64,000 bases of DNA. It comes from JANWHQ01 sp963775275 (lineage in GTDB: Bacteria; Pseudomonadota; Alphaproteobacteria; Caulobacterales; Caulobacteraceae). Of the stretch, positions 10,032 to 18,030 are shown in pieces. The stretch is from the NCBI GenBank assembly GCA_963775275.1, contig CAVZII010000005.1:3844001-3908000 (forward strand), given 5' to 3'. The notes below the pieces were generated by a model. The model did no database searches. It saw only the letters and a list, made by a program, of their open reading frames with translations, and had not been told where the DNA came from. The position numbers and the translations under genes are program-made. The stretch's first letter is position 1; every line of letters begins with the position of its first letter.

Positions 10032-10106
10032 GGGCCGGTAGCTCAGCGGTAGAGCATCCGACTTTTAATCGGATGGTCGAGGGTTCAATTCCCTCCCGGC
10101 CTACCA
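10032..10106 (+). tRNA. tRNA-Lys (anticodon TTT)
   Basis: A complete 75-nt cloverleaf including the encoded CCA. The acceptor GGGCCGG (10032-10038) pairs with CCGGCCT before the A discriminator and CCA (10103-10106). The D arm is GCTC...GAGC, the anticodon loop CTTTTAA carries TTT, and the T arm is GAGGG-TTCAATT-CCCTC. Its 3' half is the attachment site of the adjoining island. Confidence 0.97.
10059..10106 (+). repeat. attL: 48-bp direct repeat within tRNA-Lys
   Basis: The 48 bp from CGACTTTTAATCGG to the terminal CCTACCA are repeated exactly at 18031-18078. This copy lies in the functional tRNA and covers the anticodon stem-loop to the 3' end, the usual target of tyrosine recombinases. The bases just outside the repeat differ at both copies. 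Confidence 0.9.
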
Positions 10107-10238
10107 TCTTTTCAACGACTTAGCGGGAGCGAGGCAGCCCCGGTTTGTTCTGGGGACACAGCTGGGGACACGCTTGGCGCGAGGGGAAGTTCGCGCCAGA
10201 CGGATCAGCCTCCGGTGCAGCTTTCCAAACGGCGATCT

Positions 10239-11022
10239 CTATGGGCCGTATGTCAGCCCGCGGTTAATTTCGTCCCGGGCCTTAAGGCGCGCCTTCAGCC
10301 TTATCAAGTCCTGTATCATCTTTTGCATAAGAGGGTCGTGTAAGTGAGCTTCTACAAACGCCTTATTAAAGACATTGTCCATTGTTCTATCCTTAATCGG
10401 AAATAAAACTGGCGCGATTCCTTGGCCTGGGGAAAACCATATCGCGTCCAACCTATGGTTCTCATCTATGTCTGGTATGTCCAACATTATATGTATCTCC
10501 GAATTTCGTTCATAGGTTCGTTCCTTTATTAATCCCGGGGGGAGCGCTATCCGGTAAATTGGGGACTCATAATCATCGCCGATATACATGCAGCAAATCG
10601 TTGCCACTTTGCCATCATCATACACGGCAGAAGTGTAGTTGTCAGAATTAGATACAGTCATGTTAACATATGGCCTTAGTGTAATATAGCATGCGGCCGT
10701 GCTAAAGATTCCCTCTATGCCAAATATCCTGCAAGCTTCAACTCTGGCGAAATATCCGTTTGCCTTCTCAAACGGACTATGGCTGCGGCCAGAGATTATC
10801 TTCCCTTGAAGCGAGAATGAATACCTATGCATTCCACCAATTTCGGTCAAATCAGCGGCTGGCCTCTTTTCAAGCACTCCCAAGATGAACATAACAATAC
10901 TTGATAATAGGGCTAGAAGGGCTGTAAACGCAACAATCGCGAAGGGATTTGAATAGAATTCGCCTTTTCTCTAAACCTTCAGTTGGCTGAGTAGGTTTTG
11001 GCTTGCGCGCCTTAGCGGCCAT
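10239..11022 (-). CDS. Unknown single-pass membrane protein, apparent +1 frameshift at 10965-10968
   Basis: The longest open frame (10239-10892) starts mid-protein. Reading upstream in that frame gives EFYSNPFAIVAFTALLALLSS, then IVMFILGVLEK, a transmembrane helix with no start codon. A basic, proline-rich N-terminus starting MAAKARKPKPTQPTEGLEK at 11022, behind GGAGGGAGGA, sits in the adjacent frame. Removing one base of the T4 run at 10965-10968 joins them into a protein of about 260 residues: short cytoplasmic tail, one helix, then a roughly 200-residue domain rich in Tyr and Ile. I recognise no family. Base composition is AT-rich, and it lies at the att end of the island, downstream of the defence genes. 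Confidence 0.6.
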
Positions 11023-11150
11023 TCCTCCCTCCATTTCGGGCCGAGTGAATTGCGGCCATCCGACGTTTGTCAACAGACGTGTACGCGCCATACTTGCGAA
11101 TGAGGAGATCGGCGCTCCGGCTGATTGCCCCTTCCATCCGCCGGCCTGGA

Positions 11151-12216
11151 TTACAGTTGGATCACTCTAACGCACGGCCCCAGGATGGCGCGCAGCTCGC
11201 CCATTGTCAGCCATGGGCGGCGAGCATGGATCATCCGGTGACAGTTGGCACACACCAAGGCCAGGTCAGTTAGCTTCGTAGCTTGCCCCGGAGTGATTTC
11301 ATGCACCGGCCGGGTATGGTGCGCCTCCATGAAGCCTGAGCCGCGCATAGCTCTGGTCTTCTTGGTCTGAACGAGTTTCCGGTTGCGCTCACGGCTCCGG
11401 TGCAGCCGGGTCAGAATCCGGCCCTCCGCTGCCTCCTCGGTGCCGTCGTCATCGTCACCGGCCTGGGAACCGATTTCAGCGCTCTCAGCCTCGATCGCGG
11501 TTCGAATGGCCGCCGCGACCGACGCCAAGCGTTCAGGATTGTGGCCAAACTCCGCCCATATCTCCGCTTCAAGGCCCGCCCCGTGCGGAAGGCCGGCCCT
11601 CTCGTCATCGGGATCATGGCGGCTGAGGTTCGCCACCTTCATCGAAACGCCGTTGGGGTTGCGAAAGGTGTGATCGCCGGTGGAACCGATCTTTTGAGCG
11701 TAGCGGTTCAACAGCCCCGAAAGAGCGATGATGTCGGGGTCGTTCTGATCGGGGATCGTCGGACGGCGGCGCATGTACAATTCAAAGGCCAAGATTGTCT
11801 CATCTCGGTCCCAATCGGGGTTGCGCAGCTTGGACTTGGCGTCTTTGCCGCGCGCAGCTGGCCTACGGAGAGCAGCCTTTCGAGCGCATGGAACCCCGAG
11901 AGCGGCACCCGGTAGCCCGGCTGCTCAACTGCCCGGGAGTTTCGCTCACGCCCGTAGCTGCCCCGGGCGGCCCATACGATCGGGTGCGCTCTCCAAGGGC
12001 CGGATACCTCAGACCATCCGACTATCGCGCCGAGGCGGCCGTCATAGTGGAAGACAACGTCACCCGGCCCGGTCTCGCGAAAGAGGGTGTAGCGCCAGTT
12101 CTCGCGGCCACTCGCATCATGGTCCGGAGCCCAAAGGTCCCCCCTATGTCAATGCGGTCGGTCGCCTCCATCCAGAAGCGCTCCTCCGGCTTTTCCTGCC
12201 ACCAACGTCCACCCAT
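11151..12216 (-). pseudogene. PUA/EVE-like domain plus HNH endonuclease, two frameshifts
   Basis: Starts MGGRWWQEKPEERFWMEATD at 12216 behind an excellent GGGGAGGAGG site, 12 bp after the ariB stop. After a shift in the C6 run at 12139-12144 the frame continues DLWAPDHDASGRENWRYTLF, then PGDVVFHYDGRLGAIVGWS, resembling PUA/EVE-like modified-base reader domains found with HNH nucleases. A second shift near 11845-11855 leads into LRNPDWDRDETILAFELYMR and the HNH core MEAHHTRPVHEI...LTDLALVCANCHRMIH. Both shifts are of the deletion (-1) type. The reader domain also seems shortened before the linker, so real decay is plausible. The likely ancestral role is restriction of modified DNA, alongside the PARIS pair. 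Confidence 0.7.
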
Positions 12217-12228
12217 ACCTCCTCCCCA

Positions 12229-13153
12229 TCACGCACCGAGGCAGGCTTGAACATAAGCAAAGACATCGCTGGGCGGCCGAAGCCGCGGGAACACGTCGGA
12301 CGCAAACGTAGTTTCCGACGAACTACCTATGCGACACTTGAATTTCTTCCTTCCACACTGCGCCTCAATTTCTTTACGCCTCAACGCGAAATACCCCTTC
12401 AGAATGCCGAGCAAAAACCAAAGTAAATACTTACCTCTAAGCCAAGACAGGAGATCTTGTCCGGTCGAGTCGCGCCCTCCAATACCTGACCCGACATCGA
12501 TCCAGCCCGTCCGGGACGATTCCAACCCGCCCACACGCCTTCGATAGAAATTTCCCCCCAATCTTCAACGAAGCTGTGTCTGAAATCAGATGCATATTCT
12601 CCAGTCGTAAGTTATTAAGATTTAGCGACGCCCCGGCCTCTTTAGCGGAAAGCACATACGAAGTGAGTATTCGCATGGCCGAAACAAATCGTGGCAACTC
12701 CGCTTTAACCTTCATCCAGCTGCCCGTCACTATATGCCCCGGCGGTGCATTGTCTAACTCAACTGCCACAATATCCGGTACTCTAGAATCGAACAAGTAC
12801 GACTCCACAGAATAGCCAGATGTGCAAAACAAGCCCTTCAAACCCAGCCTTCGATCGGGTATGTAATCCGATAAGTCCCTATCCACAAAATACATAGTCA
12901 GTTTATGTCTAAGATCCATTGCGATAATTTCATCGTATGCCCTAAGAACGCCATCGTATCCATCCATCTCATATGTGTACACGTCTACCTCTGTCAAATT
13001 TCGCACGATGGCAGGATAGAGAAGCTTATCATATCCCCCTTCGAGGAACAGATGTACTCCAACTCCTTGAGCTGCCAGTATCCTGTATCTATGTATCTGC
13101 GCCGCAAATGGGACGGCGGCTGCGGCCATAACGTCCTTATAGTCACTCACCAA
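12229..13153 (-). CDS. ariB: AriB-like DUF4435 TOPRIM protein of PARIS-type defence system (apparent frameshift at 12554-12559)
   Basis: The first 200 or so residues contain the TOPRIM elements of DUF4435: VHLFLEGGYDKLLY with acidic E38, MYFVDRDLSDYI with the Asp-x-Asp pair at 91 and 93, and GYSVESYLFD. At the C6 run 12554-12559 one extra base diverts the frame. The downstream frame ending at 12229 has LLSWLRGKYLLWFLLGILKG, a typical DUF4435 C-terminal segment, so the intact protein is about 307 residues; without correction it stops at 12437. In PARIS, AriB is the toxin nuclease released from AriA when a phage inhibitor is sensed. The start overlaps ariA: TTG 13153 or GTG 13150 behind a G-rich site, or ATG 13129 behind AAGGA. 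Confidence 0.75.
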
Positions 13154-14570
13154 TTGATCCCCCCCGCCTGATATATTTTACTATATCTCGCGCGTACGGT
13201 CTCAACGAGTTCGCATATATGAACGGGGAGTGTGTAACTGCGATAAGCTTTTTGCACTTTGGATTGTGATACACATCATCTAAAAATGTTTCTTGCCACG
13301 GTACAGACAAAGAGAGTTCCGGCTCATCGATTATTATCCAGTGATCCGAAGCGTCACCGAAATACAGGATCGAAAATAGAGAGACGATCTGCTTTTCACC
13401 GGACGAAAGGCTGCCGAGGTCAATCTGCTGACCGAGATCATTTTCGATCTTTATGGTGTATGAGACCGGATCATAGCTGACATTTTTTGCCGGATGAAAG
13501 TAACGATTGAGCGTATCGAATAGAGATCTGGCCCGTAGTTCACGTTGCTCAATGGTTGTTACCAAGGTCGATAGCCGCTGAAAGAAATACCCGAGATATC
13601 TCGTCTCGACACTTGGGTTTGGGTCATCGCGTAACGCCTTGACACGTGTGCTCAACAAGTGCTGGTCGCTGGCATTGAGTGCGTTTTCTTCGACGCGAGA
13701 AAGAACCTTGTTGATGTCGGCGTCCTCGATCGATCCAAAGAATGTGGTGTCTAGTTTTTCTGCTGCCCCGCGAATAATGTCCCGCAGGTATCCAGACATC
13801 AGGCCCCCCAGTTGAGAACGAGCAAACGTCAGCAGCGACGCCGAAGTGGTATTCCAGAGTGATTGGATATCCTCCATGCCGAACTGTATGATTTCGTGAT
13901 ACCGTGCAGTCTTACGATCAAAAGCGAGTTCGGCATCGCCATACCGCCGCATTTGTTCGAGTAAGCGTGGAAACAGAGCTCTAAAATCTTGTTCGATCCG
14001 CCTATAAGTGGGGAGAAAAAGGATTTGCCCGCTAACCGCTTCCTTTAGGTCGCTTTCGAGATTTACGACATCGGCCATGTCGGGATCGTCGCGAAATTGA
14101 GTTCTGAAATGGGATCGCACTCTTTCGAGTTCTGGCATGGGTATGCCGGTAACGACGGAAAGGCGGCTCAGTTCAGGGGTGCGCAGTGGGCGCGGACTAA
14201 CAAATAGATCGAGGTCAGAGGTACCGCTGAGGAGCCGCTCGATGCGTTCAGCAACTGCGGAGCCGCGCGAGCCGGGACCCCTGAGATATTGAGCACACTG
14301 TGACCGTGTAATCGAGTGGATGTGGCCATTAGCATGATACTCGACTTTGTCGAATTGAATTGTTGCTAGGCGTGACCATTGGAATGTAAGGAACATATAT
14401 AAGCAGGAGATGATCGTGCTTTTTCCGAGTCCATTTGGTCCGATAAGCACGAGCGCCTCGTCATTGAGCGGTATCTGTACATCAAAGGCTCCGTGAAGAC
14501 CTTTGATGACAAAGGATGCCTCTGGTGGTACGGCGCGACGCGTGCGCCGTGGCTGCCGTGGTTTGGCCAT
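13143..14570 (-). CDS. ariA: AriA-like ABC-type AAA ATPase of PARIS-type defence system
   Basis: 475 residues. Walker A is GPNGLGKST (44-52), the ABC signature LSSGEKQ starts at 388, Walker B is IIIDEPELS (about 412) and the H-loop is AVTHSP (about 443-448). The middle is a long helical insertion (about 190-340), as in OLD/RecF-like sensors. Immediate overlap with a DUF4435 gene is the defining layout of PARIS, where AriA oligomerises, holds AriB and responds to phage anti-restriction proteins. The ATG at 14570 is chosen because a longer in-frame extension upstream is antisense to the 14757-15179 gene. AT content is above the surrounding genome. Confidence 0.8.
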   Translation of the reverse strand: MAKPRQPRRTRRAVPPEASFVIKGLHGAFDVQIPLNDEALVLIGPNGLGKSTIISCLYMFLTFQWSRLATIQFDKVEYHANGHIHSITRSQCAQYLRGPGSRGSAVAERIERLLSGTSDLDLFVSPRPLRTPELSRLSVVTGIPMPELERVRSHFRTQFRDDPDMADVVNLESDLKEAVSGQILFLPTYRRIEQDFRALFPRLLEQMRRYGDAELAFDRKTARYHEIIQFGMEDIQSLWNTTSASLLTFARSQLGGLMSGYLRDIIRGAAEKLDTTFFGSIEDADINKVLSRVEENALNASDQHLLSTRVKALRDDPNPSVETRYLGYFFQRLSTLVTTIEQRELRARSLFDTLNRYFHPAKNVSYDPVSYTIKIENDLGQQIDLGSLSSGEKQIVSLFSILYFGDASDHWIIIDEPELSLSVPWQETFLDDVYHNPKCKKLIAVTHSPFIYANSLRPYARDIVKYIRRGGSIGE

Positions 14571-14756
14571 GGGTTCCCCGCGTACAGTGAAGCTAAGCGT
14601 GCTCTGGGAGGGGCGCAACGCCAGCGTCCCGTATAGGAGTTGCCACGTTCGGACGGTTTGGTCGAGTGCGCCTTGTCTCGCTGCGCACAGGTCCGTCGGA
14701 GTTGCGTGGTGTTCCCCTACGGATCGCATTTCCTTTGTCGGGCGGAGCCTGCTGCG

Positions 14757-15179
14757 ATGGACCTTCCGGGATATTACGATGCGCTGATCGCCCGCTTTGG
14801 CGAGGCCGTAGTGGTCGAGCCTCGAAGCGTGTCCTTTGTCGATGGTGCCGTGCCGACAGCCAACGACTGTCACGACAACGTTGACAGGGTTGTCCGGGAG
14901 AACCCGGGCAATGAGGCCGTCCGCGGGTTCTTCATTCAACAGATTGCACTGACACGAACTTTCATTCTTCACCATCATGGAGTGGTGCGGGGTCCGGACG
15001 GTAGGCTGTACGATCCGACGCCCATCCTCGGGTTTACGCGACCCGCATTTCTGCCTCACCGGGGCTCGGAAGCGGACTTCGATGAACTTCGCAAGTTCGG
15101 TCAGGTCTACTGGCCACCCAATGATTTCGTGGACGTGCTCGGGGCTATAATCGGTCAATTCGGGCAGGTTGGACGATAG
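14757..15179 (+). CDS. Unknown island protein divergent from the PARIS pair
   Basis: 140 residues starting MDLPGYYDALIARFGEAVVV. It has a well-formed soluble composition and conserved-looking motifs NDCHDNVDRVVRENPG and DGRLYDPTP, which resemble short phage or island proteins with a Cys/His/Asp triad, but I cannot name a family. It is the only plus-strand gene of the island, divergent from ariA across 186 bp. It ends 2 bp from the stop of the next minus-strand gene. The start is uncertain because no strong ribosome binding site is visible. Confidence 0.6.
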   Translation: MDLPGYYDALIARFGEAVVVEPRSVSFVDGAVPTANDCHDNVDRVVRENPGNEAVRGFFIQQIALTRTFILHHHGVVRGPDGRLYDPTPILGFTRPAFLPHRGSEADFDELRKFGQVYWPPNDFVDVLGAIIGQFGQVGR

Positions 15180-15181
15180 TT

Positions 15182-15973
15182 CTAAGCGCGGAGTGGCGCG
15201 AGCCGTTCGCCCTGATTAGCGAGGTGCATCATCACCCCGGCGTCGTGAAACGTGCCTGACTTGTGCAAGGCTTCGGTGAAGGCCGCAGGAGCGTTGGCCA
15301 AGGCTGCGGCCGCCGCCGCGAGCTTTGCGCTGGCCTGCTCGGGGCCGCCGGCCATGCGCTCGAACAACGCGTTTTGCTCGCGAACCCAAAGCTGCCGCTG
15401 GGGCTCCGACATGCGGTTGTATCTCTGACCCACGTCAACGGCGCGTTCGATGACGGCCGGGCCGATCTGCGGCGGGAAGCCGACGCCCGATAGCCACGCC
15501 TTGGCCTCCCGGTCGAACTCCGCCAACGTCGAAACGTCAGTGCCTACCGGAAGACGGCCGAGGTAGTCGATCCGGTACTCTGACGGATCGGCGGGCGCGC
15601 CGAACGTCTCTCTGAATTGGCGCTCTTCCTCGCTGGGCTCCTCGACCTCGACAAGCTCGGCCTCATAGCCATCCGCTTCCAAGGCGGCTCTGATCTCTTC
15701 CTCCGGCACGCCAGCCGCTAGGAGGGCGTCGGCCAGCTCCATCGCCTGTGCATCGGTCAGGGGCGGCGTTTTCGTATTCGAGGGCTCAGGGATGCCCGGC
15801 CCGTCGCCATCGGCCTCCACGGGTGCGCTGTCGCCCCGCAAGGCGGCGTTGACGCGGCCAGGGTCCATTCCGTGTCGGATCAGCTCGGCGGCCATCGCCT
15901 GCGACTGCTCGGGGGTGAAGAGGTCGGCCACTGCGCCGGCCGGTGGGTCTTGGGTGATCGTTTCATCGGTCAT
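15182..15973 (-). CDS. Phage-like protein, possibly scaffold or head-associated
   Basis: 263 residues, very acidic in the first half (VEVEEPSEEERQFRETFG), with FGAPADPSEYRIDY and an alanine-rich helical C-terminus ending MMHLANQGERLAPLRA. The acidic helical character and the DPSEY motif resemble capsid scaffolding-type proteins, but this is only a resemblance. Its start overlaps the stop of the upstream 141-residue gene, and it lies downstream of the terminase small subunit-like gene in one leftward transcript. Confidence 0.55.
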   Translation of the reverse strand: MTDETITQDPPAGAVADLFTPEQSQAMAAELIRHGMDPGRVNAALRGDSAPVEADGDGPGIPEPSNTKTPPLTDAQAMELADALLAAGVPEEEIRAALEADGYEAELVEVEEPSEEERQFRETFGAPADPSEYRIDYLGRLPVGTDVSTLAEFDREAKAWLSGVGFPPQIGPAVIERAVDVGQRYNRMSEPQRQLWVREQNALFERMAGGPEQASAKLAAAAAALANAPAAFTEALHKSGTFHDAGVMMHLANQGERLAPLRA

Positions 15974-16388
15974 TGTGGGGATCCTTTAGCTGGGGCCGGC
16001 GCGGATAGCCTGGGGTATTGGCTAAAGGGCGCGGTCCGGGTTTTCGGCTGGCGGCGCGTGAGCGAACGGACAGTCGGTTAGGATTTGCGCGCTTGCGTTC
16101 GGGGGTACCCCGGCACCCACCCCGGTCTATTTCGACCTTGGTCGCACGCGTGGTGGCCGCGAACTGTCCGACCGCACCGGGGCCGTTGAGTTGCGCTAGG
16201 AACCGCTGACCTTCCGCCGTCTTGGCGAGCAGCGCGCGAGCATCTGCACGCCGCTTGGGTTCAAACACGGCGTCGGTAGCCTCAGCTTTCAGCCGCTCAA
16301 CGAGGAGCCGGCCGGCGAGCTGAAGGTACGCGGAAAGCAGCTCGCTCGCTGCCTCCGCCCTGGATTGTTGATGAGCGGGCTTAGGCAT
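15963..16388 (-). CDS. Hypothetical phage-like protein
   Basis: 141 residues from an ATG at 16388 that overlaps the stop of the terminase gene. The N-terminal half (SRAEAASELLSAYLQLAGRL) is helical. The C-terminal 55 residues are unusually rich in Arg and Pro and may be disordered or the product of a frameshift. No family is recognised. The tight overlaps with neighbours on both sides support it being a real coding unit. Confidence 0.45.
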   Translation of the reverse strand: MPKPAHQQSRAEAASELLSAYLQLAGRLLVERLKAEATDAVFEPKRRADARALLAKTAEGQRFLAQLNGPGAVGQFAATTRATKVEIDRGGCRGTPERKRANPNRLSVRSRAASRKPGPRPLANTPGYPRRPQLKDPHNDR

Positions 16389-16899
16389 CGGCTGGCTCCT
16401 CCGGAGTGCCAAACGCCTCGGCACGTTCGGCGGGCAGGGGTTCCACGACTTCGAATTCAGCGTCTCGGACGCCCGCAGCGGACAAGAGGGGCCGAGGATC
16501 GATCCCAAGCTCGTCCGTGAGGCGGCGGACGTTGGCGATGAGCGTGGCCGCGTCTGGGATGCGCTCAACAGTGATCTTGTGTTCGGTGTGAGCGTGCAGC
16601 CCCGATCGGTTAAAAAGCTCGGTGGCGGCCTTTAGGCGGTCTTTGGGGTCAACCTTGGGGTCCTGCGCAATCTGCTCAATGACCCGGATGGCCATCGGCG
16701 CGGTCGTGCGAATGAGCTTCTGAGCTTCCTCATGAATGGCCGCTTGGACGCGCGCGTCATGCGCCAGACGCCAGCCTGTCGCCTTCAAGGTGTCCGCGTT
16801 GCCTGCATATCCGGCCAGTTCGGCGGCCTTGGCCTGAGAGCAGCCGGTCTGAAGGATCGCCAAGACGAATTGGCGCATCCTCGGCGAAAGCGCCTGCAT
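16381..16899 (-). CDS. Terminase small subunit-like protein
   Basis: 172 residues with the helix-turn-helix style N-terminus SPRMRQFVLAILQTGCSQAKAAELAGYAG and LAHDARVQAAIHEEAQKL, followed by a helical segment PMAIRVIEQIAQDPKVDPKDRLKAATELFNRSG typical of phage small terminases. Such proteins recognise the packaging site and load DNA into the large terminase. No large subunit is present in the island. A lone small terminase is known from phage-inducible islands that redirect helper packaging; whether this one does so is unknown. Confidence 0.7.
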   Translation of the reverse strand: MQALSPRMRQFVLAILQTGCSQAKAAELAGYAGNADTLKATGWRLAHDARVQAAIHEEAQKLIRTTAPMAIRVIEQIAQDPKVDPKDRLKAATELFNRSGLHAHTEHKITVERIPDAATLIANVRRLTDELGIDPRPLLSAAGVRDAEFEVVEPLPAERAEAFGTPEEPADA

Positions 16900-17004
16900 C
16901 GCCGGGCCGAAGGACGAACCCGGCCCAGAGATAGGAGGCGCGGGGAAAGCGCCCGCGCGCCAGCTCAGCGGCAGACTTCGGGCGCGGATATGCCGTTTCG
17001 GCGT

Positions 17005-17832
17005 TTAAACGATCCCCGCCCGACTGCCCGACATACGCGCGCCACTCCTCCGGCAAGAGCGCATGACCGCGGATGCTGCCTCGGAACCCCGCGGATCTCC
17101 GCGCCGTTGGCCAGTTGCCAGAAGGAACCGGACGAACGGTCCGAACGGATGGCCTAACCGCTCGGCCGCCCGCCAAACGATCCTGATTTCGTCGAACGAG
17201 AGGAACCGGGTCCGGGCCTTCTCCCCTTCGCGGGCCATGCCGGGCACGATCGGTGACACGTCGATAAGGCCGCGTAGGAGCGCCCAATTGAACAGCTTAC
17301 GGATACAGGCGAGCGTCCGATTGGCCTGATAGAGGCTGTCCTGTTCGATGGCGTCTAGCAGCGTGACAACGTCCGCGCGGGTGATCTCTGACAGGAGCCG
17401 GCCGCGCCAACGAGGCGTGACCCGTTTGTCGAGTAGCGCTTCAACCTGCCGCCGCCAGCCTGTCCGCTTCTTGGCGTAGTGGCGCTTGATGAACTCGGCG
17501 GCGACGTTCTCCCACTTGAGCGCTTCGTCGCGAGCCGCAACGGCCTTGGCCTGACTACGCGGCTCCCGCGGGTCCTTGCCTGTCCGGCAGGCGCGAAGGA
17601 CGTTGGAAGCTTCCTCCCGAGCGTCGGCCAGCTTCATCGCCATAGCATCGCCGAGCGTCACCCGGATCGGGGCCGTTTGGCCCTTGATCCTGGCCCGCAC
17701 CACGAAGCTCTTGGCCCCGCCGCTGGTCACCCGGAGAGCGAGAGCTGGAACAACCGCATCGAAGATTTCCAGGCGGCCGGTGGGTGGAGCGCCGAGCTTG
17801 TCGATCATCGCTTCGGTAAGCTGATTTCGCAT
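17005..17832 (-). CDS. int: Tyrosine recombinase (integrase), catalytic domain truncated
   Basis: Starts ATG 17832 behind GGAGG. It has a DUF4102-type arm-binding N-terminus (RLEIFDAVVPALALRVTSGG), a SAM-like core-binding domain (WENVAAEFIKRHYAKKRTGW) and the first part of the catalytic domain with box I Arg in LLATGQRRGD (around residue 243). After that the frame runs out within 30 residues, and I find no downstream H-x-x-R or catalytic Tyr. It is therefore missing about 120 residues and is very likely inactive. A different frame at 16.9-17.1 kb (GHALLPEEWRAYVGQSGGD) may be the remnant of the gene that the deletion fused to it. Confidence 0.8.
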   Translation of the reverse strand: MRNQLTEAMIDKLGAPPTGRLEIFDAVVPALALRVTSGGAKSFVVRARIKGQTAPIRVTLGDAMAMKLADAREEASNVLRACRTGKDPREPRSQAKAVAARDEALKWENVAAEFIKRHYAKKRTGWRRQVEALLDKRVTPRWRGRLLSEITRADVVTLLDAIEQDSLYQANRTLACIRKLFNWALLRGLIDVSPIVPGMAREGEKARTRFLSFDEIRIVWRAAERLGHPFGPFVRFLLATGQRRGDPRGSEAASAVMRSCRRSGARMSGSRAGIV

Positions 17833-17840
17833 CTCATCCT

Positions 17841-17899
17841 CCAATCGGATGGTCCGCCGATACCAATCGGATGGTCCGGTGGGGACACGCCGGGGACAC
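17841..17899. repeat. Direct repeats upstream of integrase (core-like and GGGGACAC sites)
   Basis: CCAATCGGATGGTCCG occurs twice, at 17841-17856 and 17863-17878, a 22-bp period. Both copies share AATCGGATGGTC with the att core inside tRNA-Lys. Immediately after come two GGGGACAC boxes (17881-17888 and 17892-17899). The same box is doubled near the other island end at 10152-10159 and 10164-10171. They look like recombinase or excisionase binding sites and lie just upstream of the integrase start. Confidence 0.65.
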
Positions 17900-18030
17900 G
17901 CTTTGCGGGCGCTTAGCGACGTGGGCCAAGCTCGACCTATGTTGGAGAATGCTGAGAAAGTTTCAAGAGTCTCAGATGGTTAAGCGTGTTACTTGTTGAG
18001 ACGTGCTGAACCCTGCAAAGGCCGAAAAGT

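Noticed and set aside
14571..15158. N-terminal extension of AriA to 671 residues
   Set aside because: The extension is antisense to the well-formed gene at 14757-15179, and the conserved ATPase begins just after the ATG at 14570.
17005..17104. Integrase restored by a single frameshift
   Set aside because: Neither alternative frame after box I gives the H-x-x-R or Tyr motifs, so a true truncation is more likely than a one-base error.
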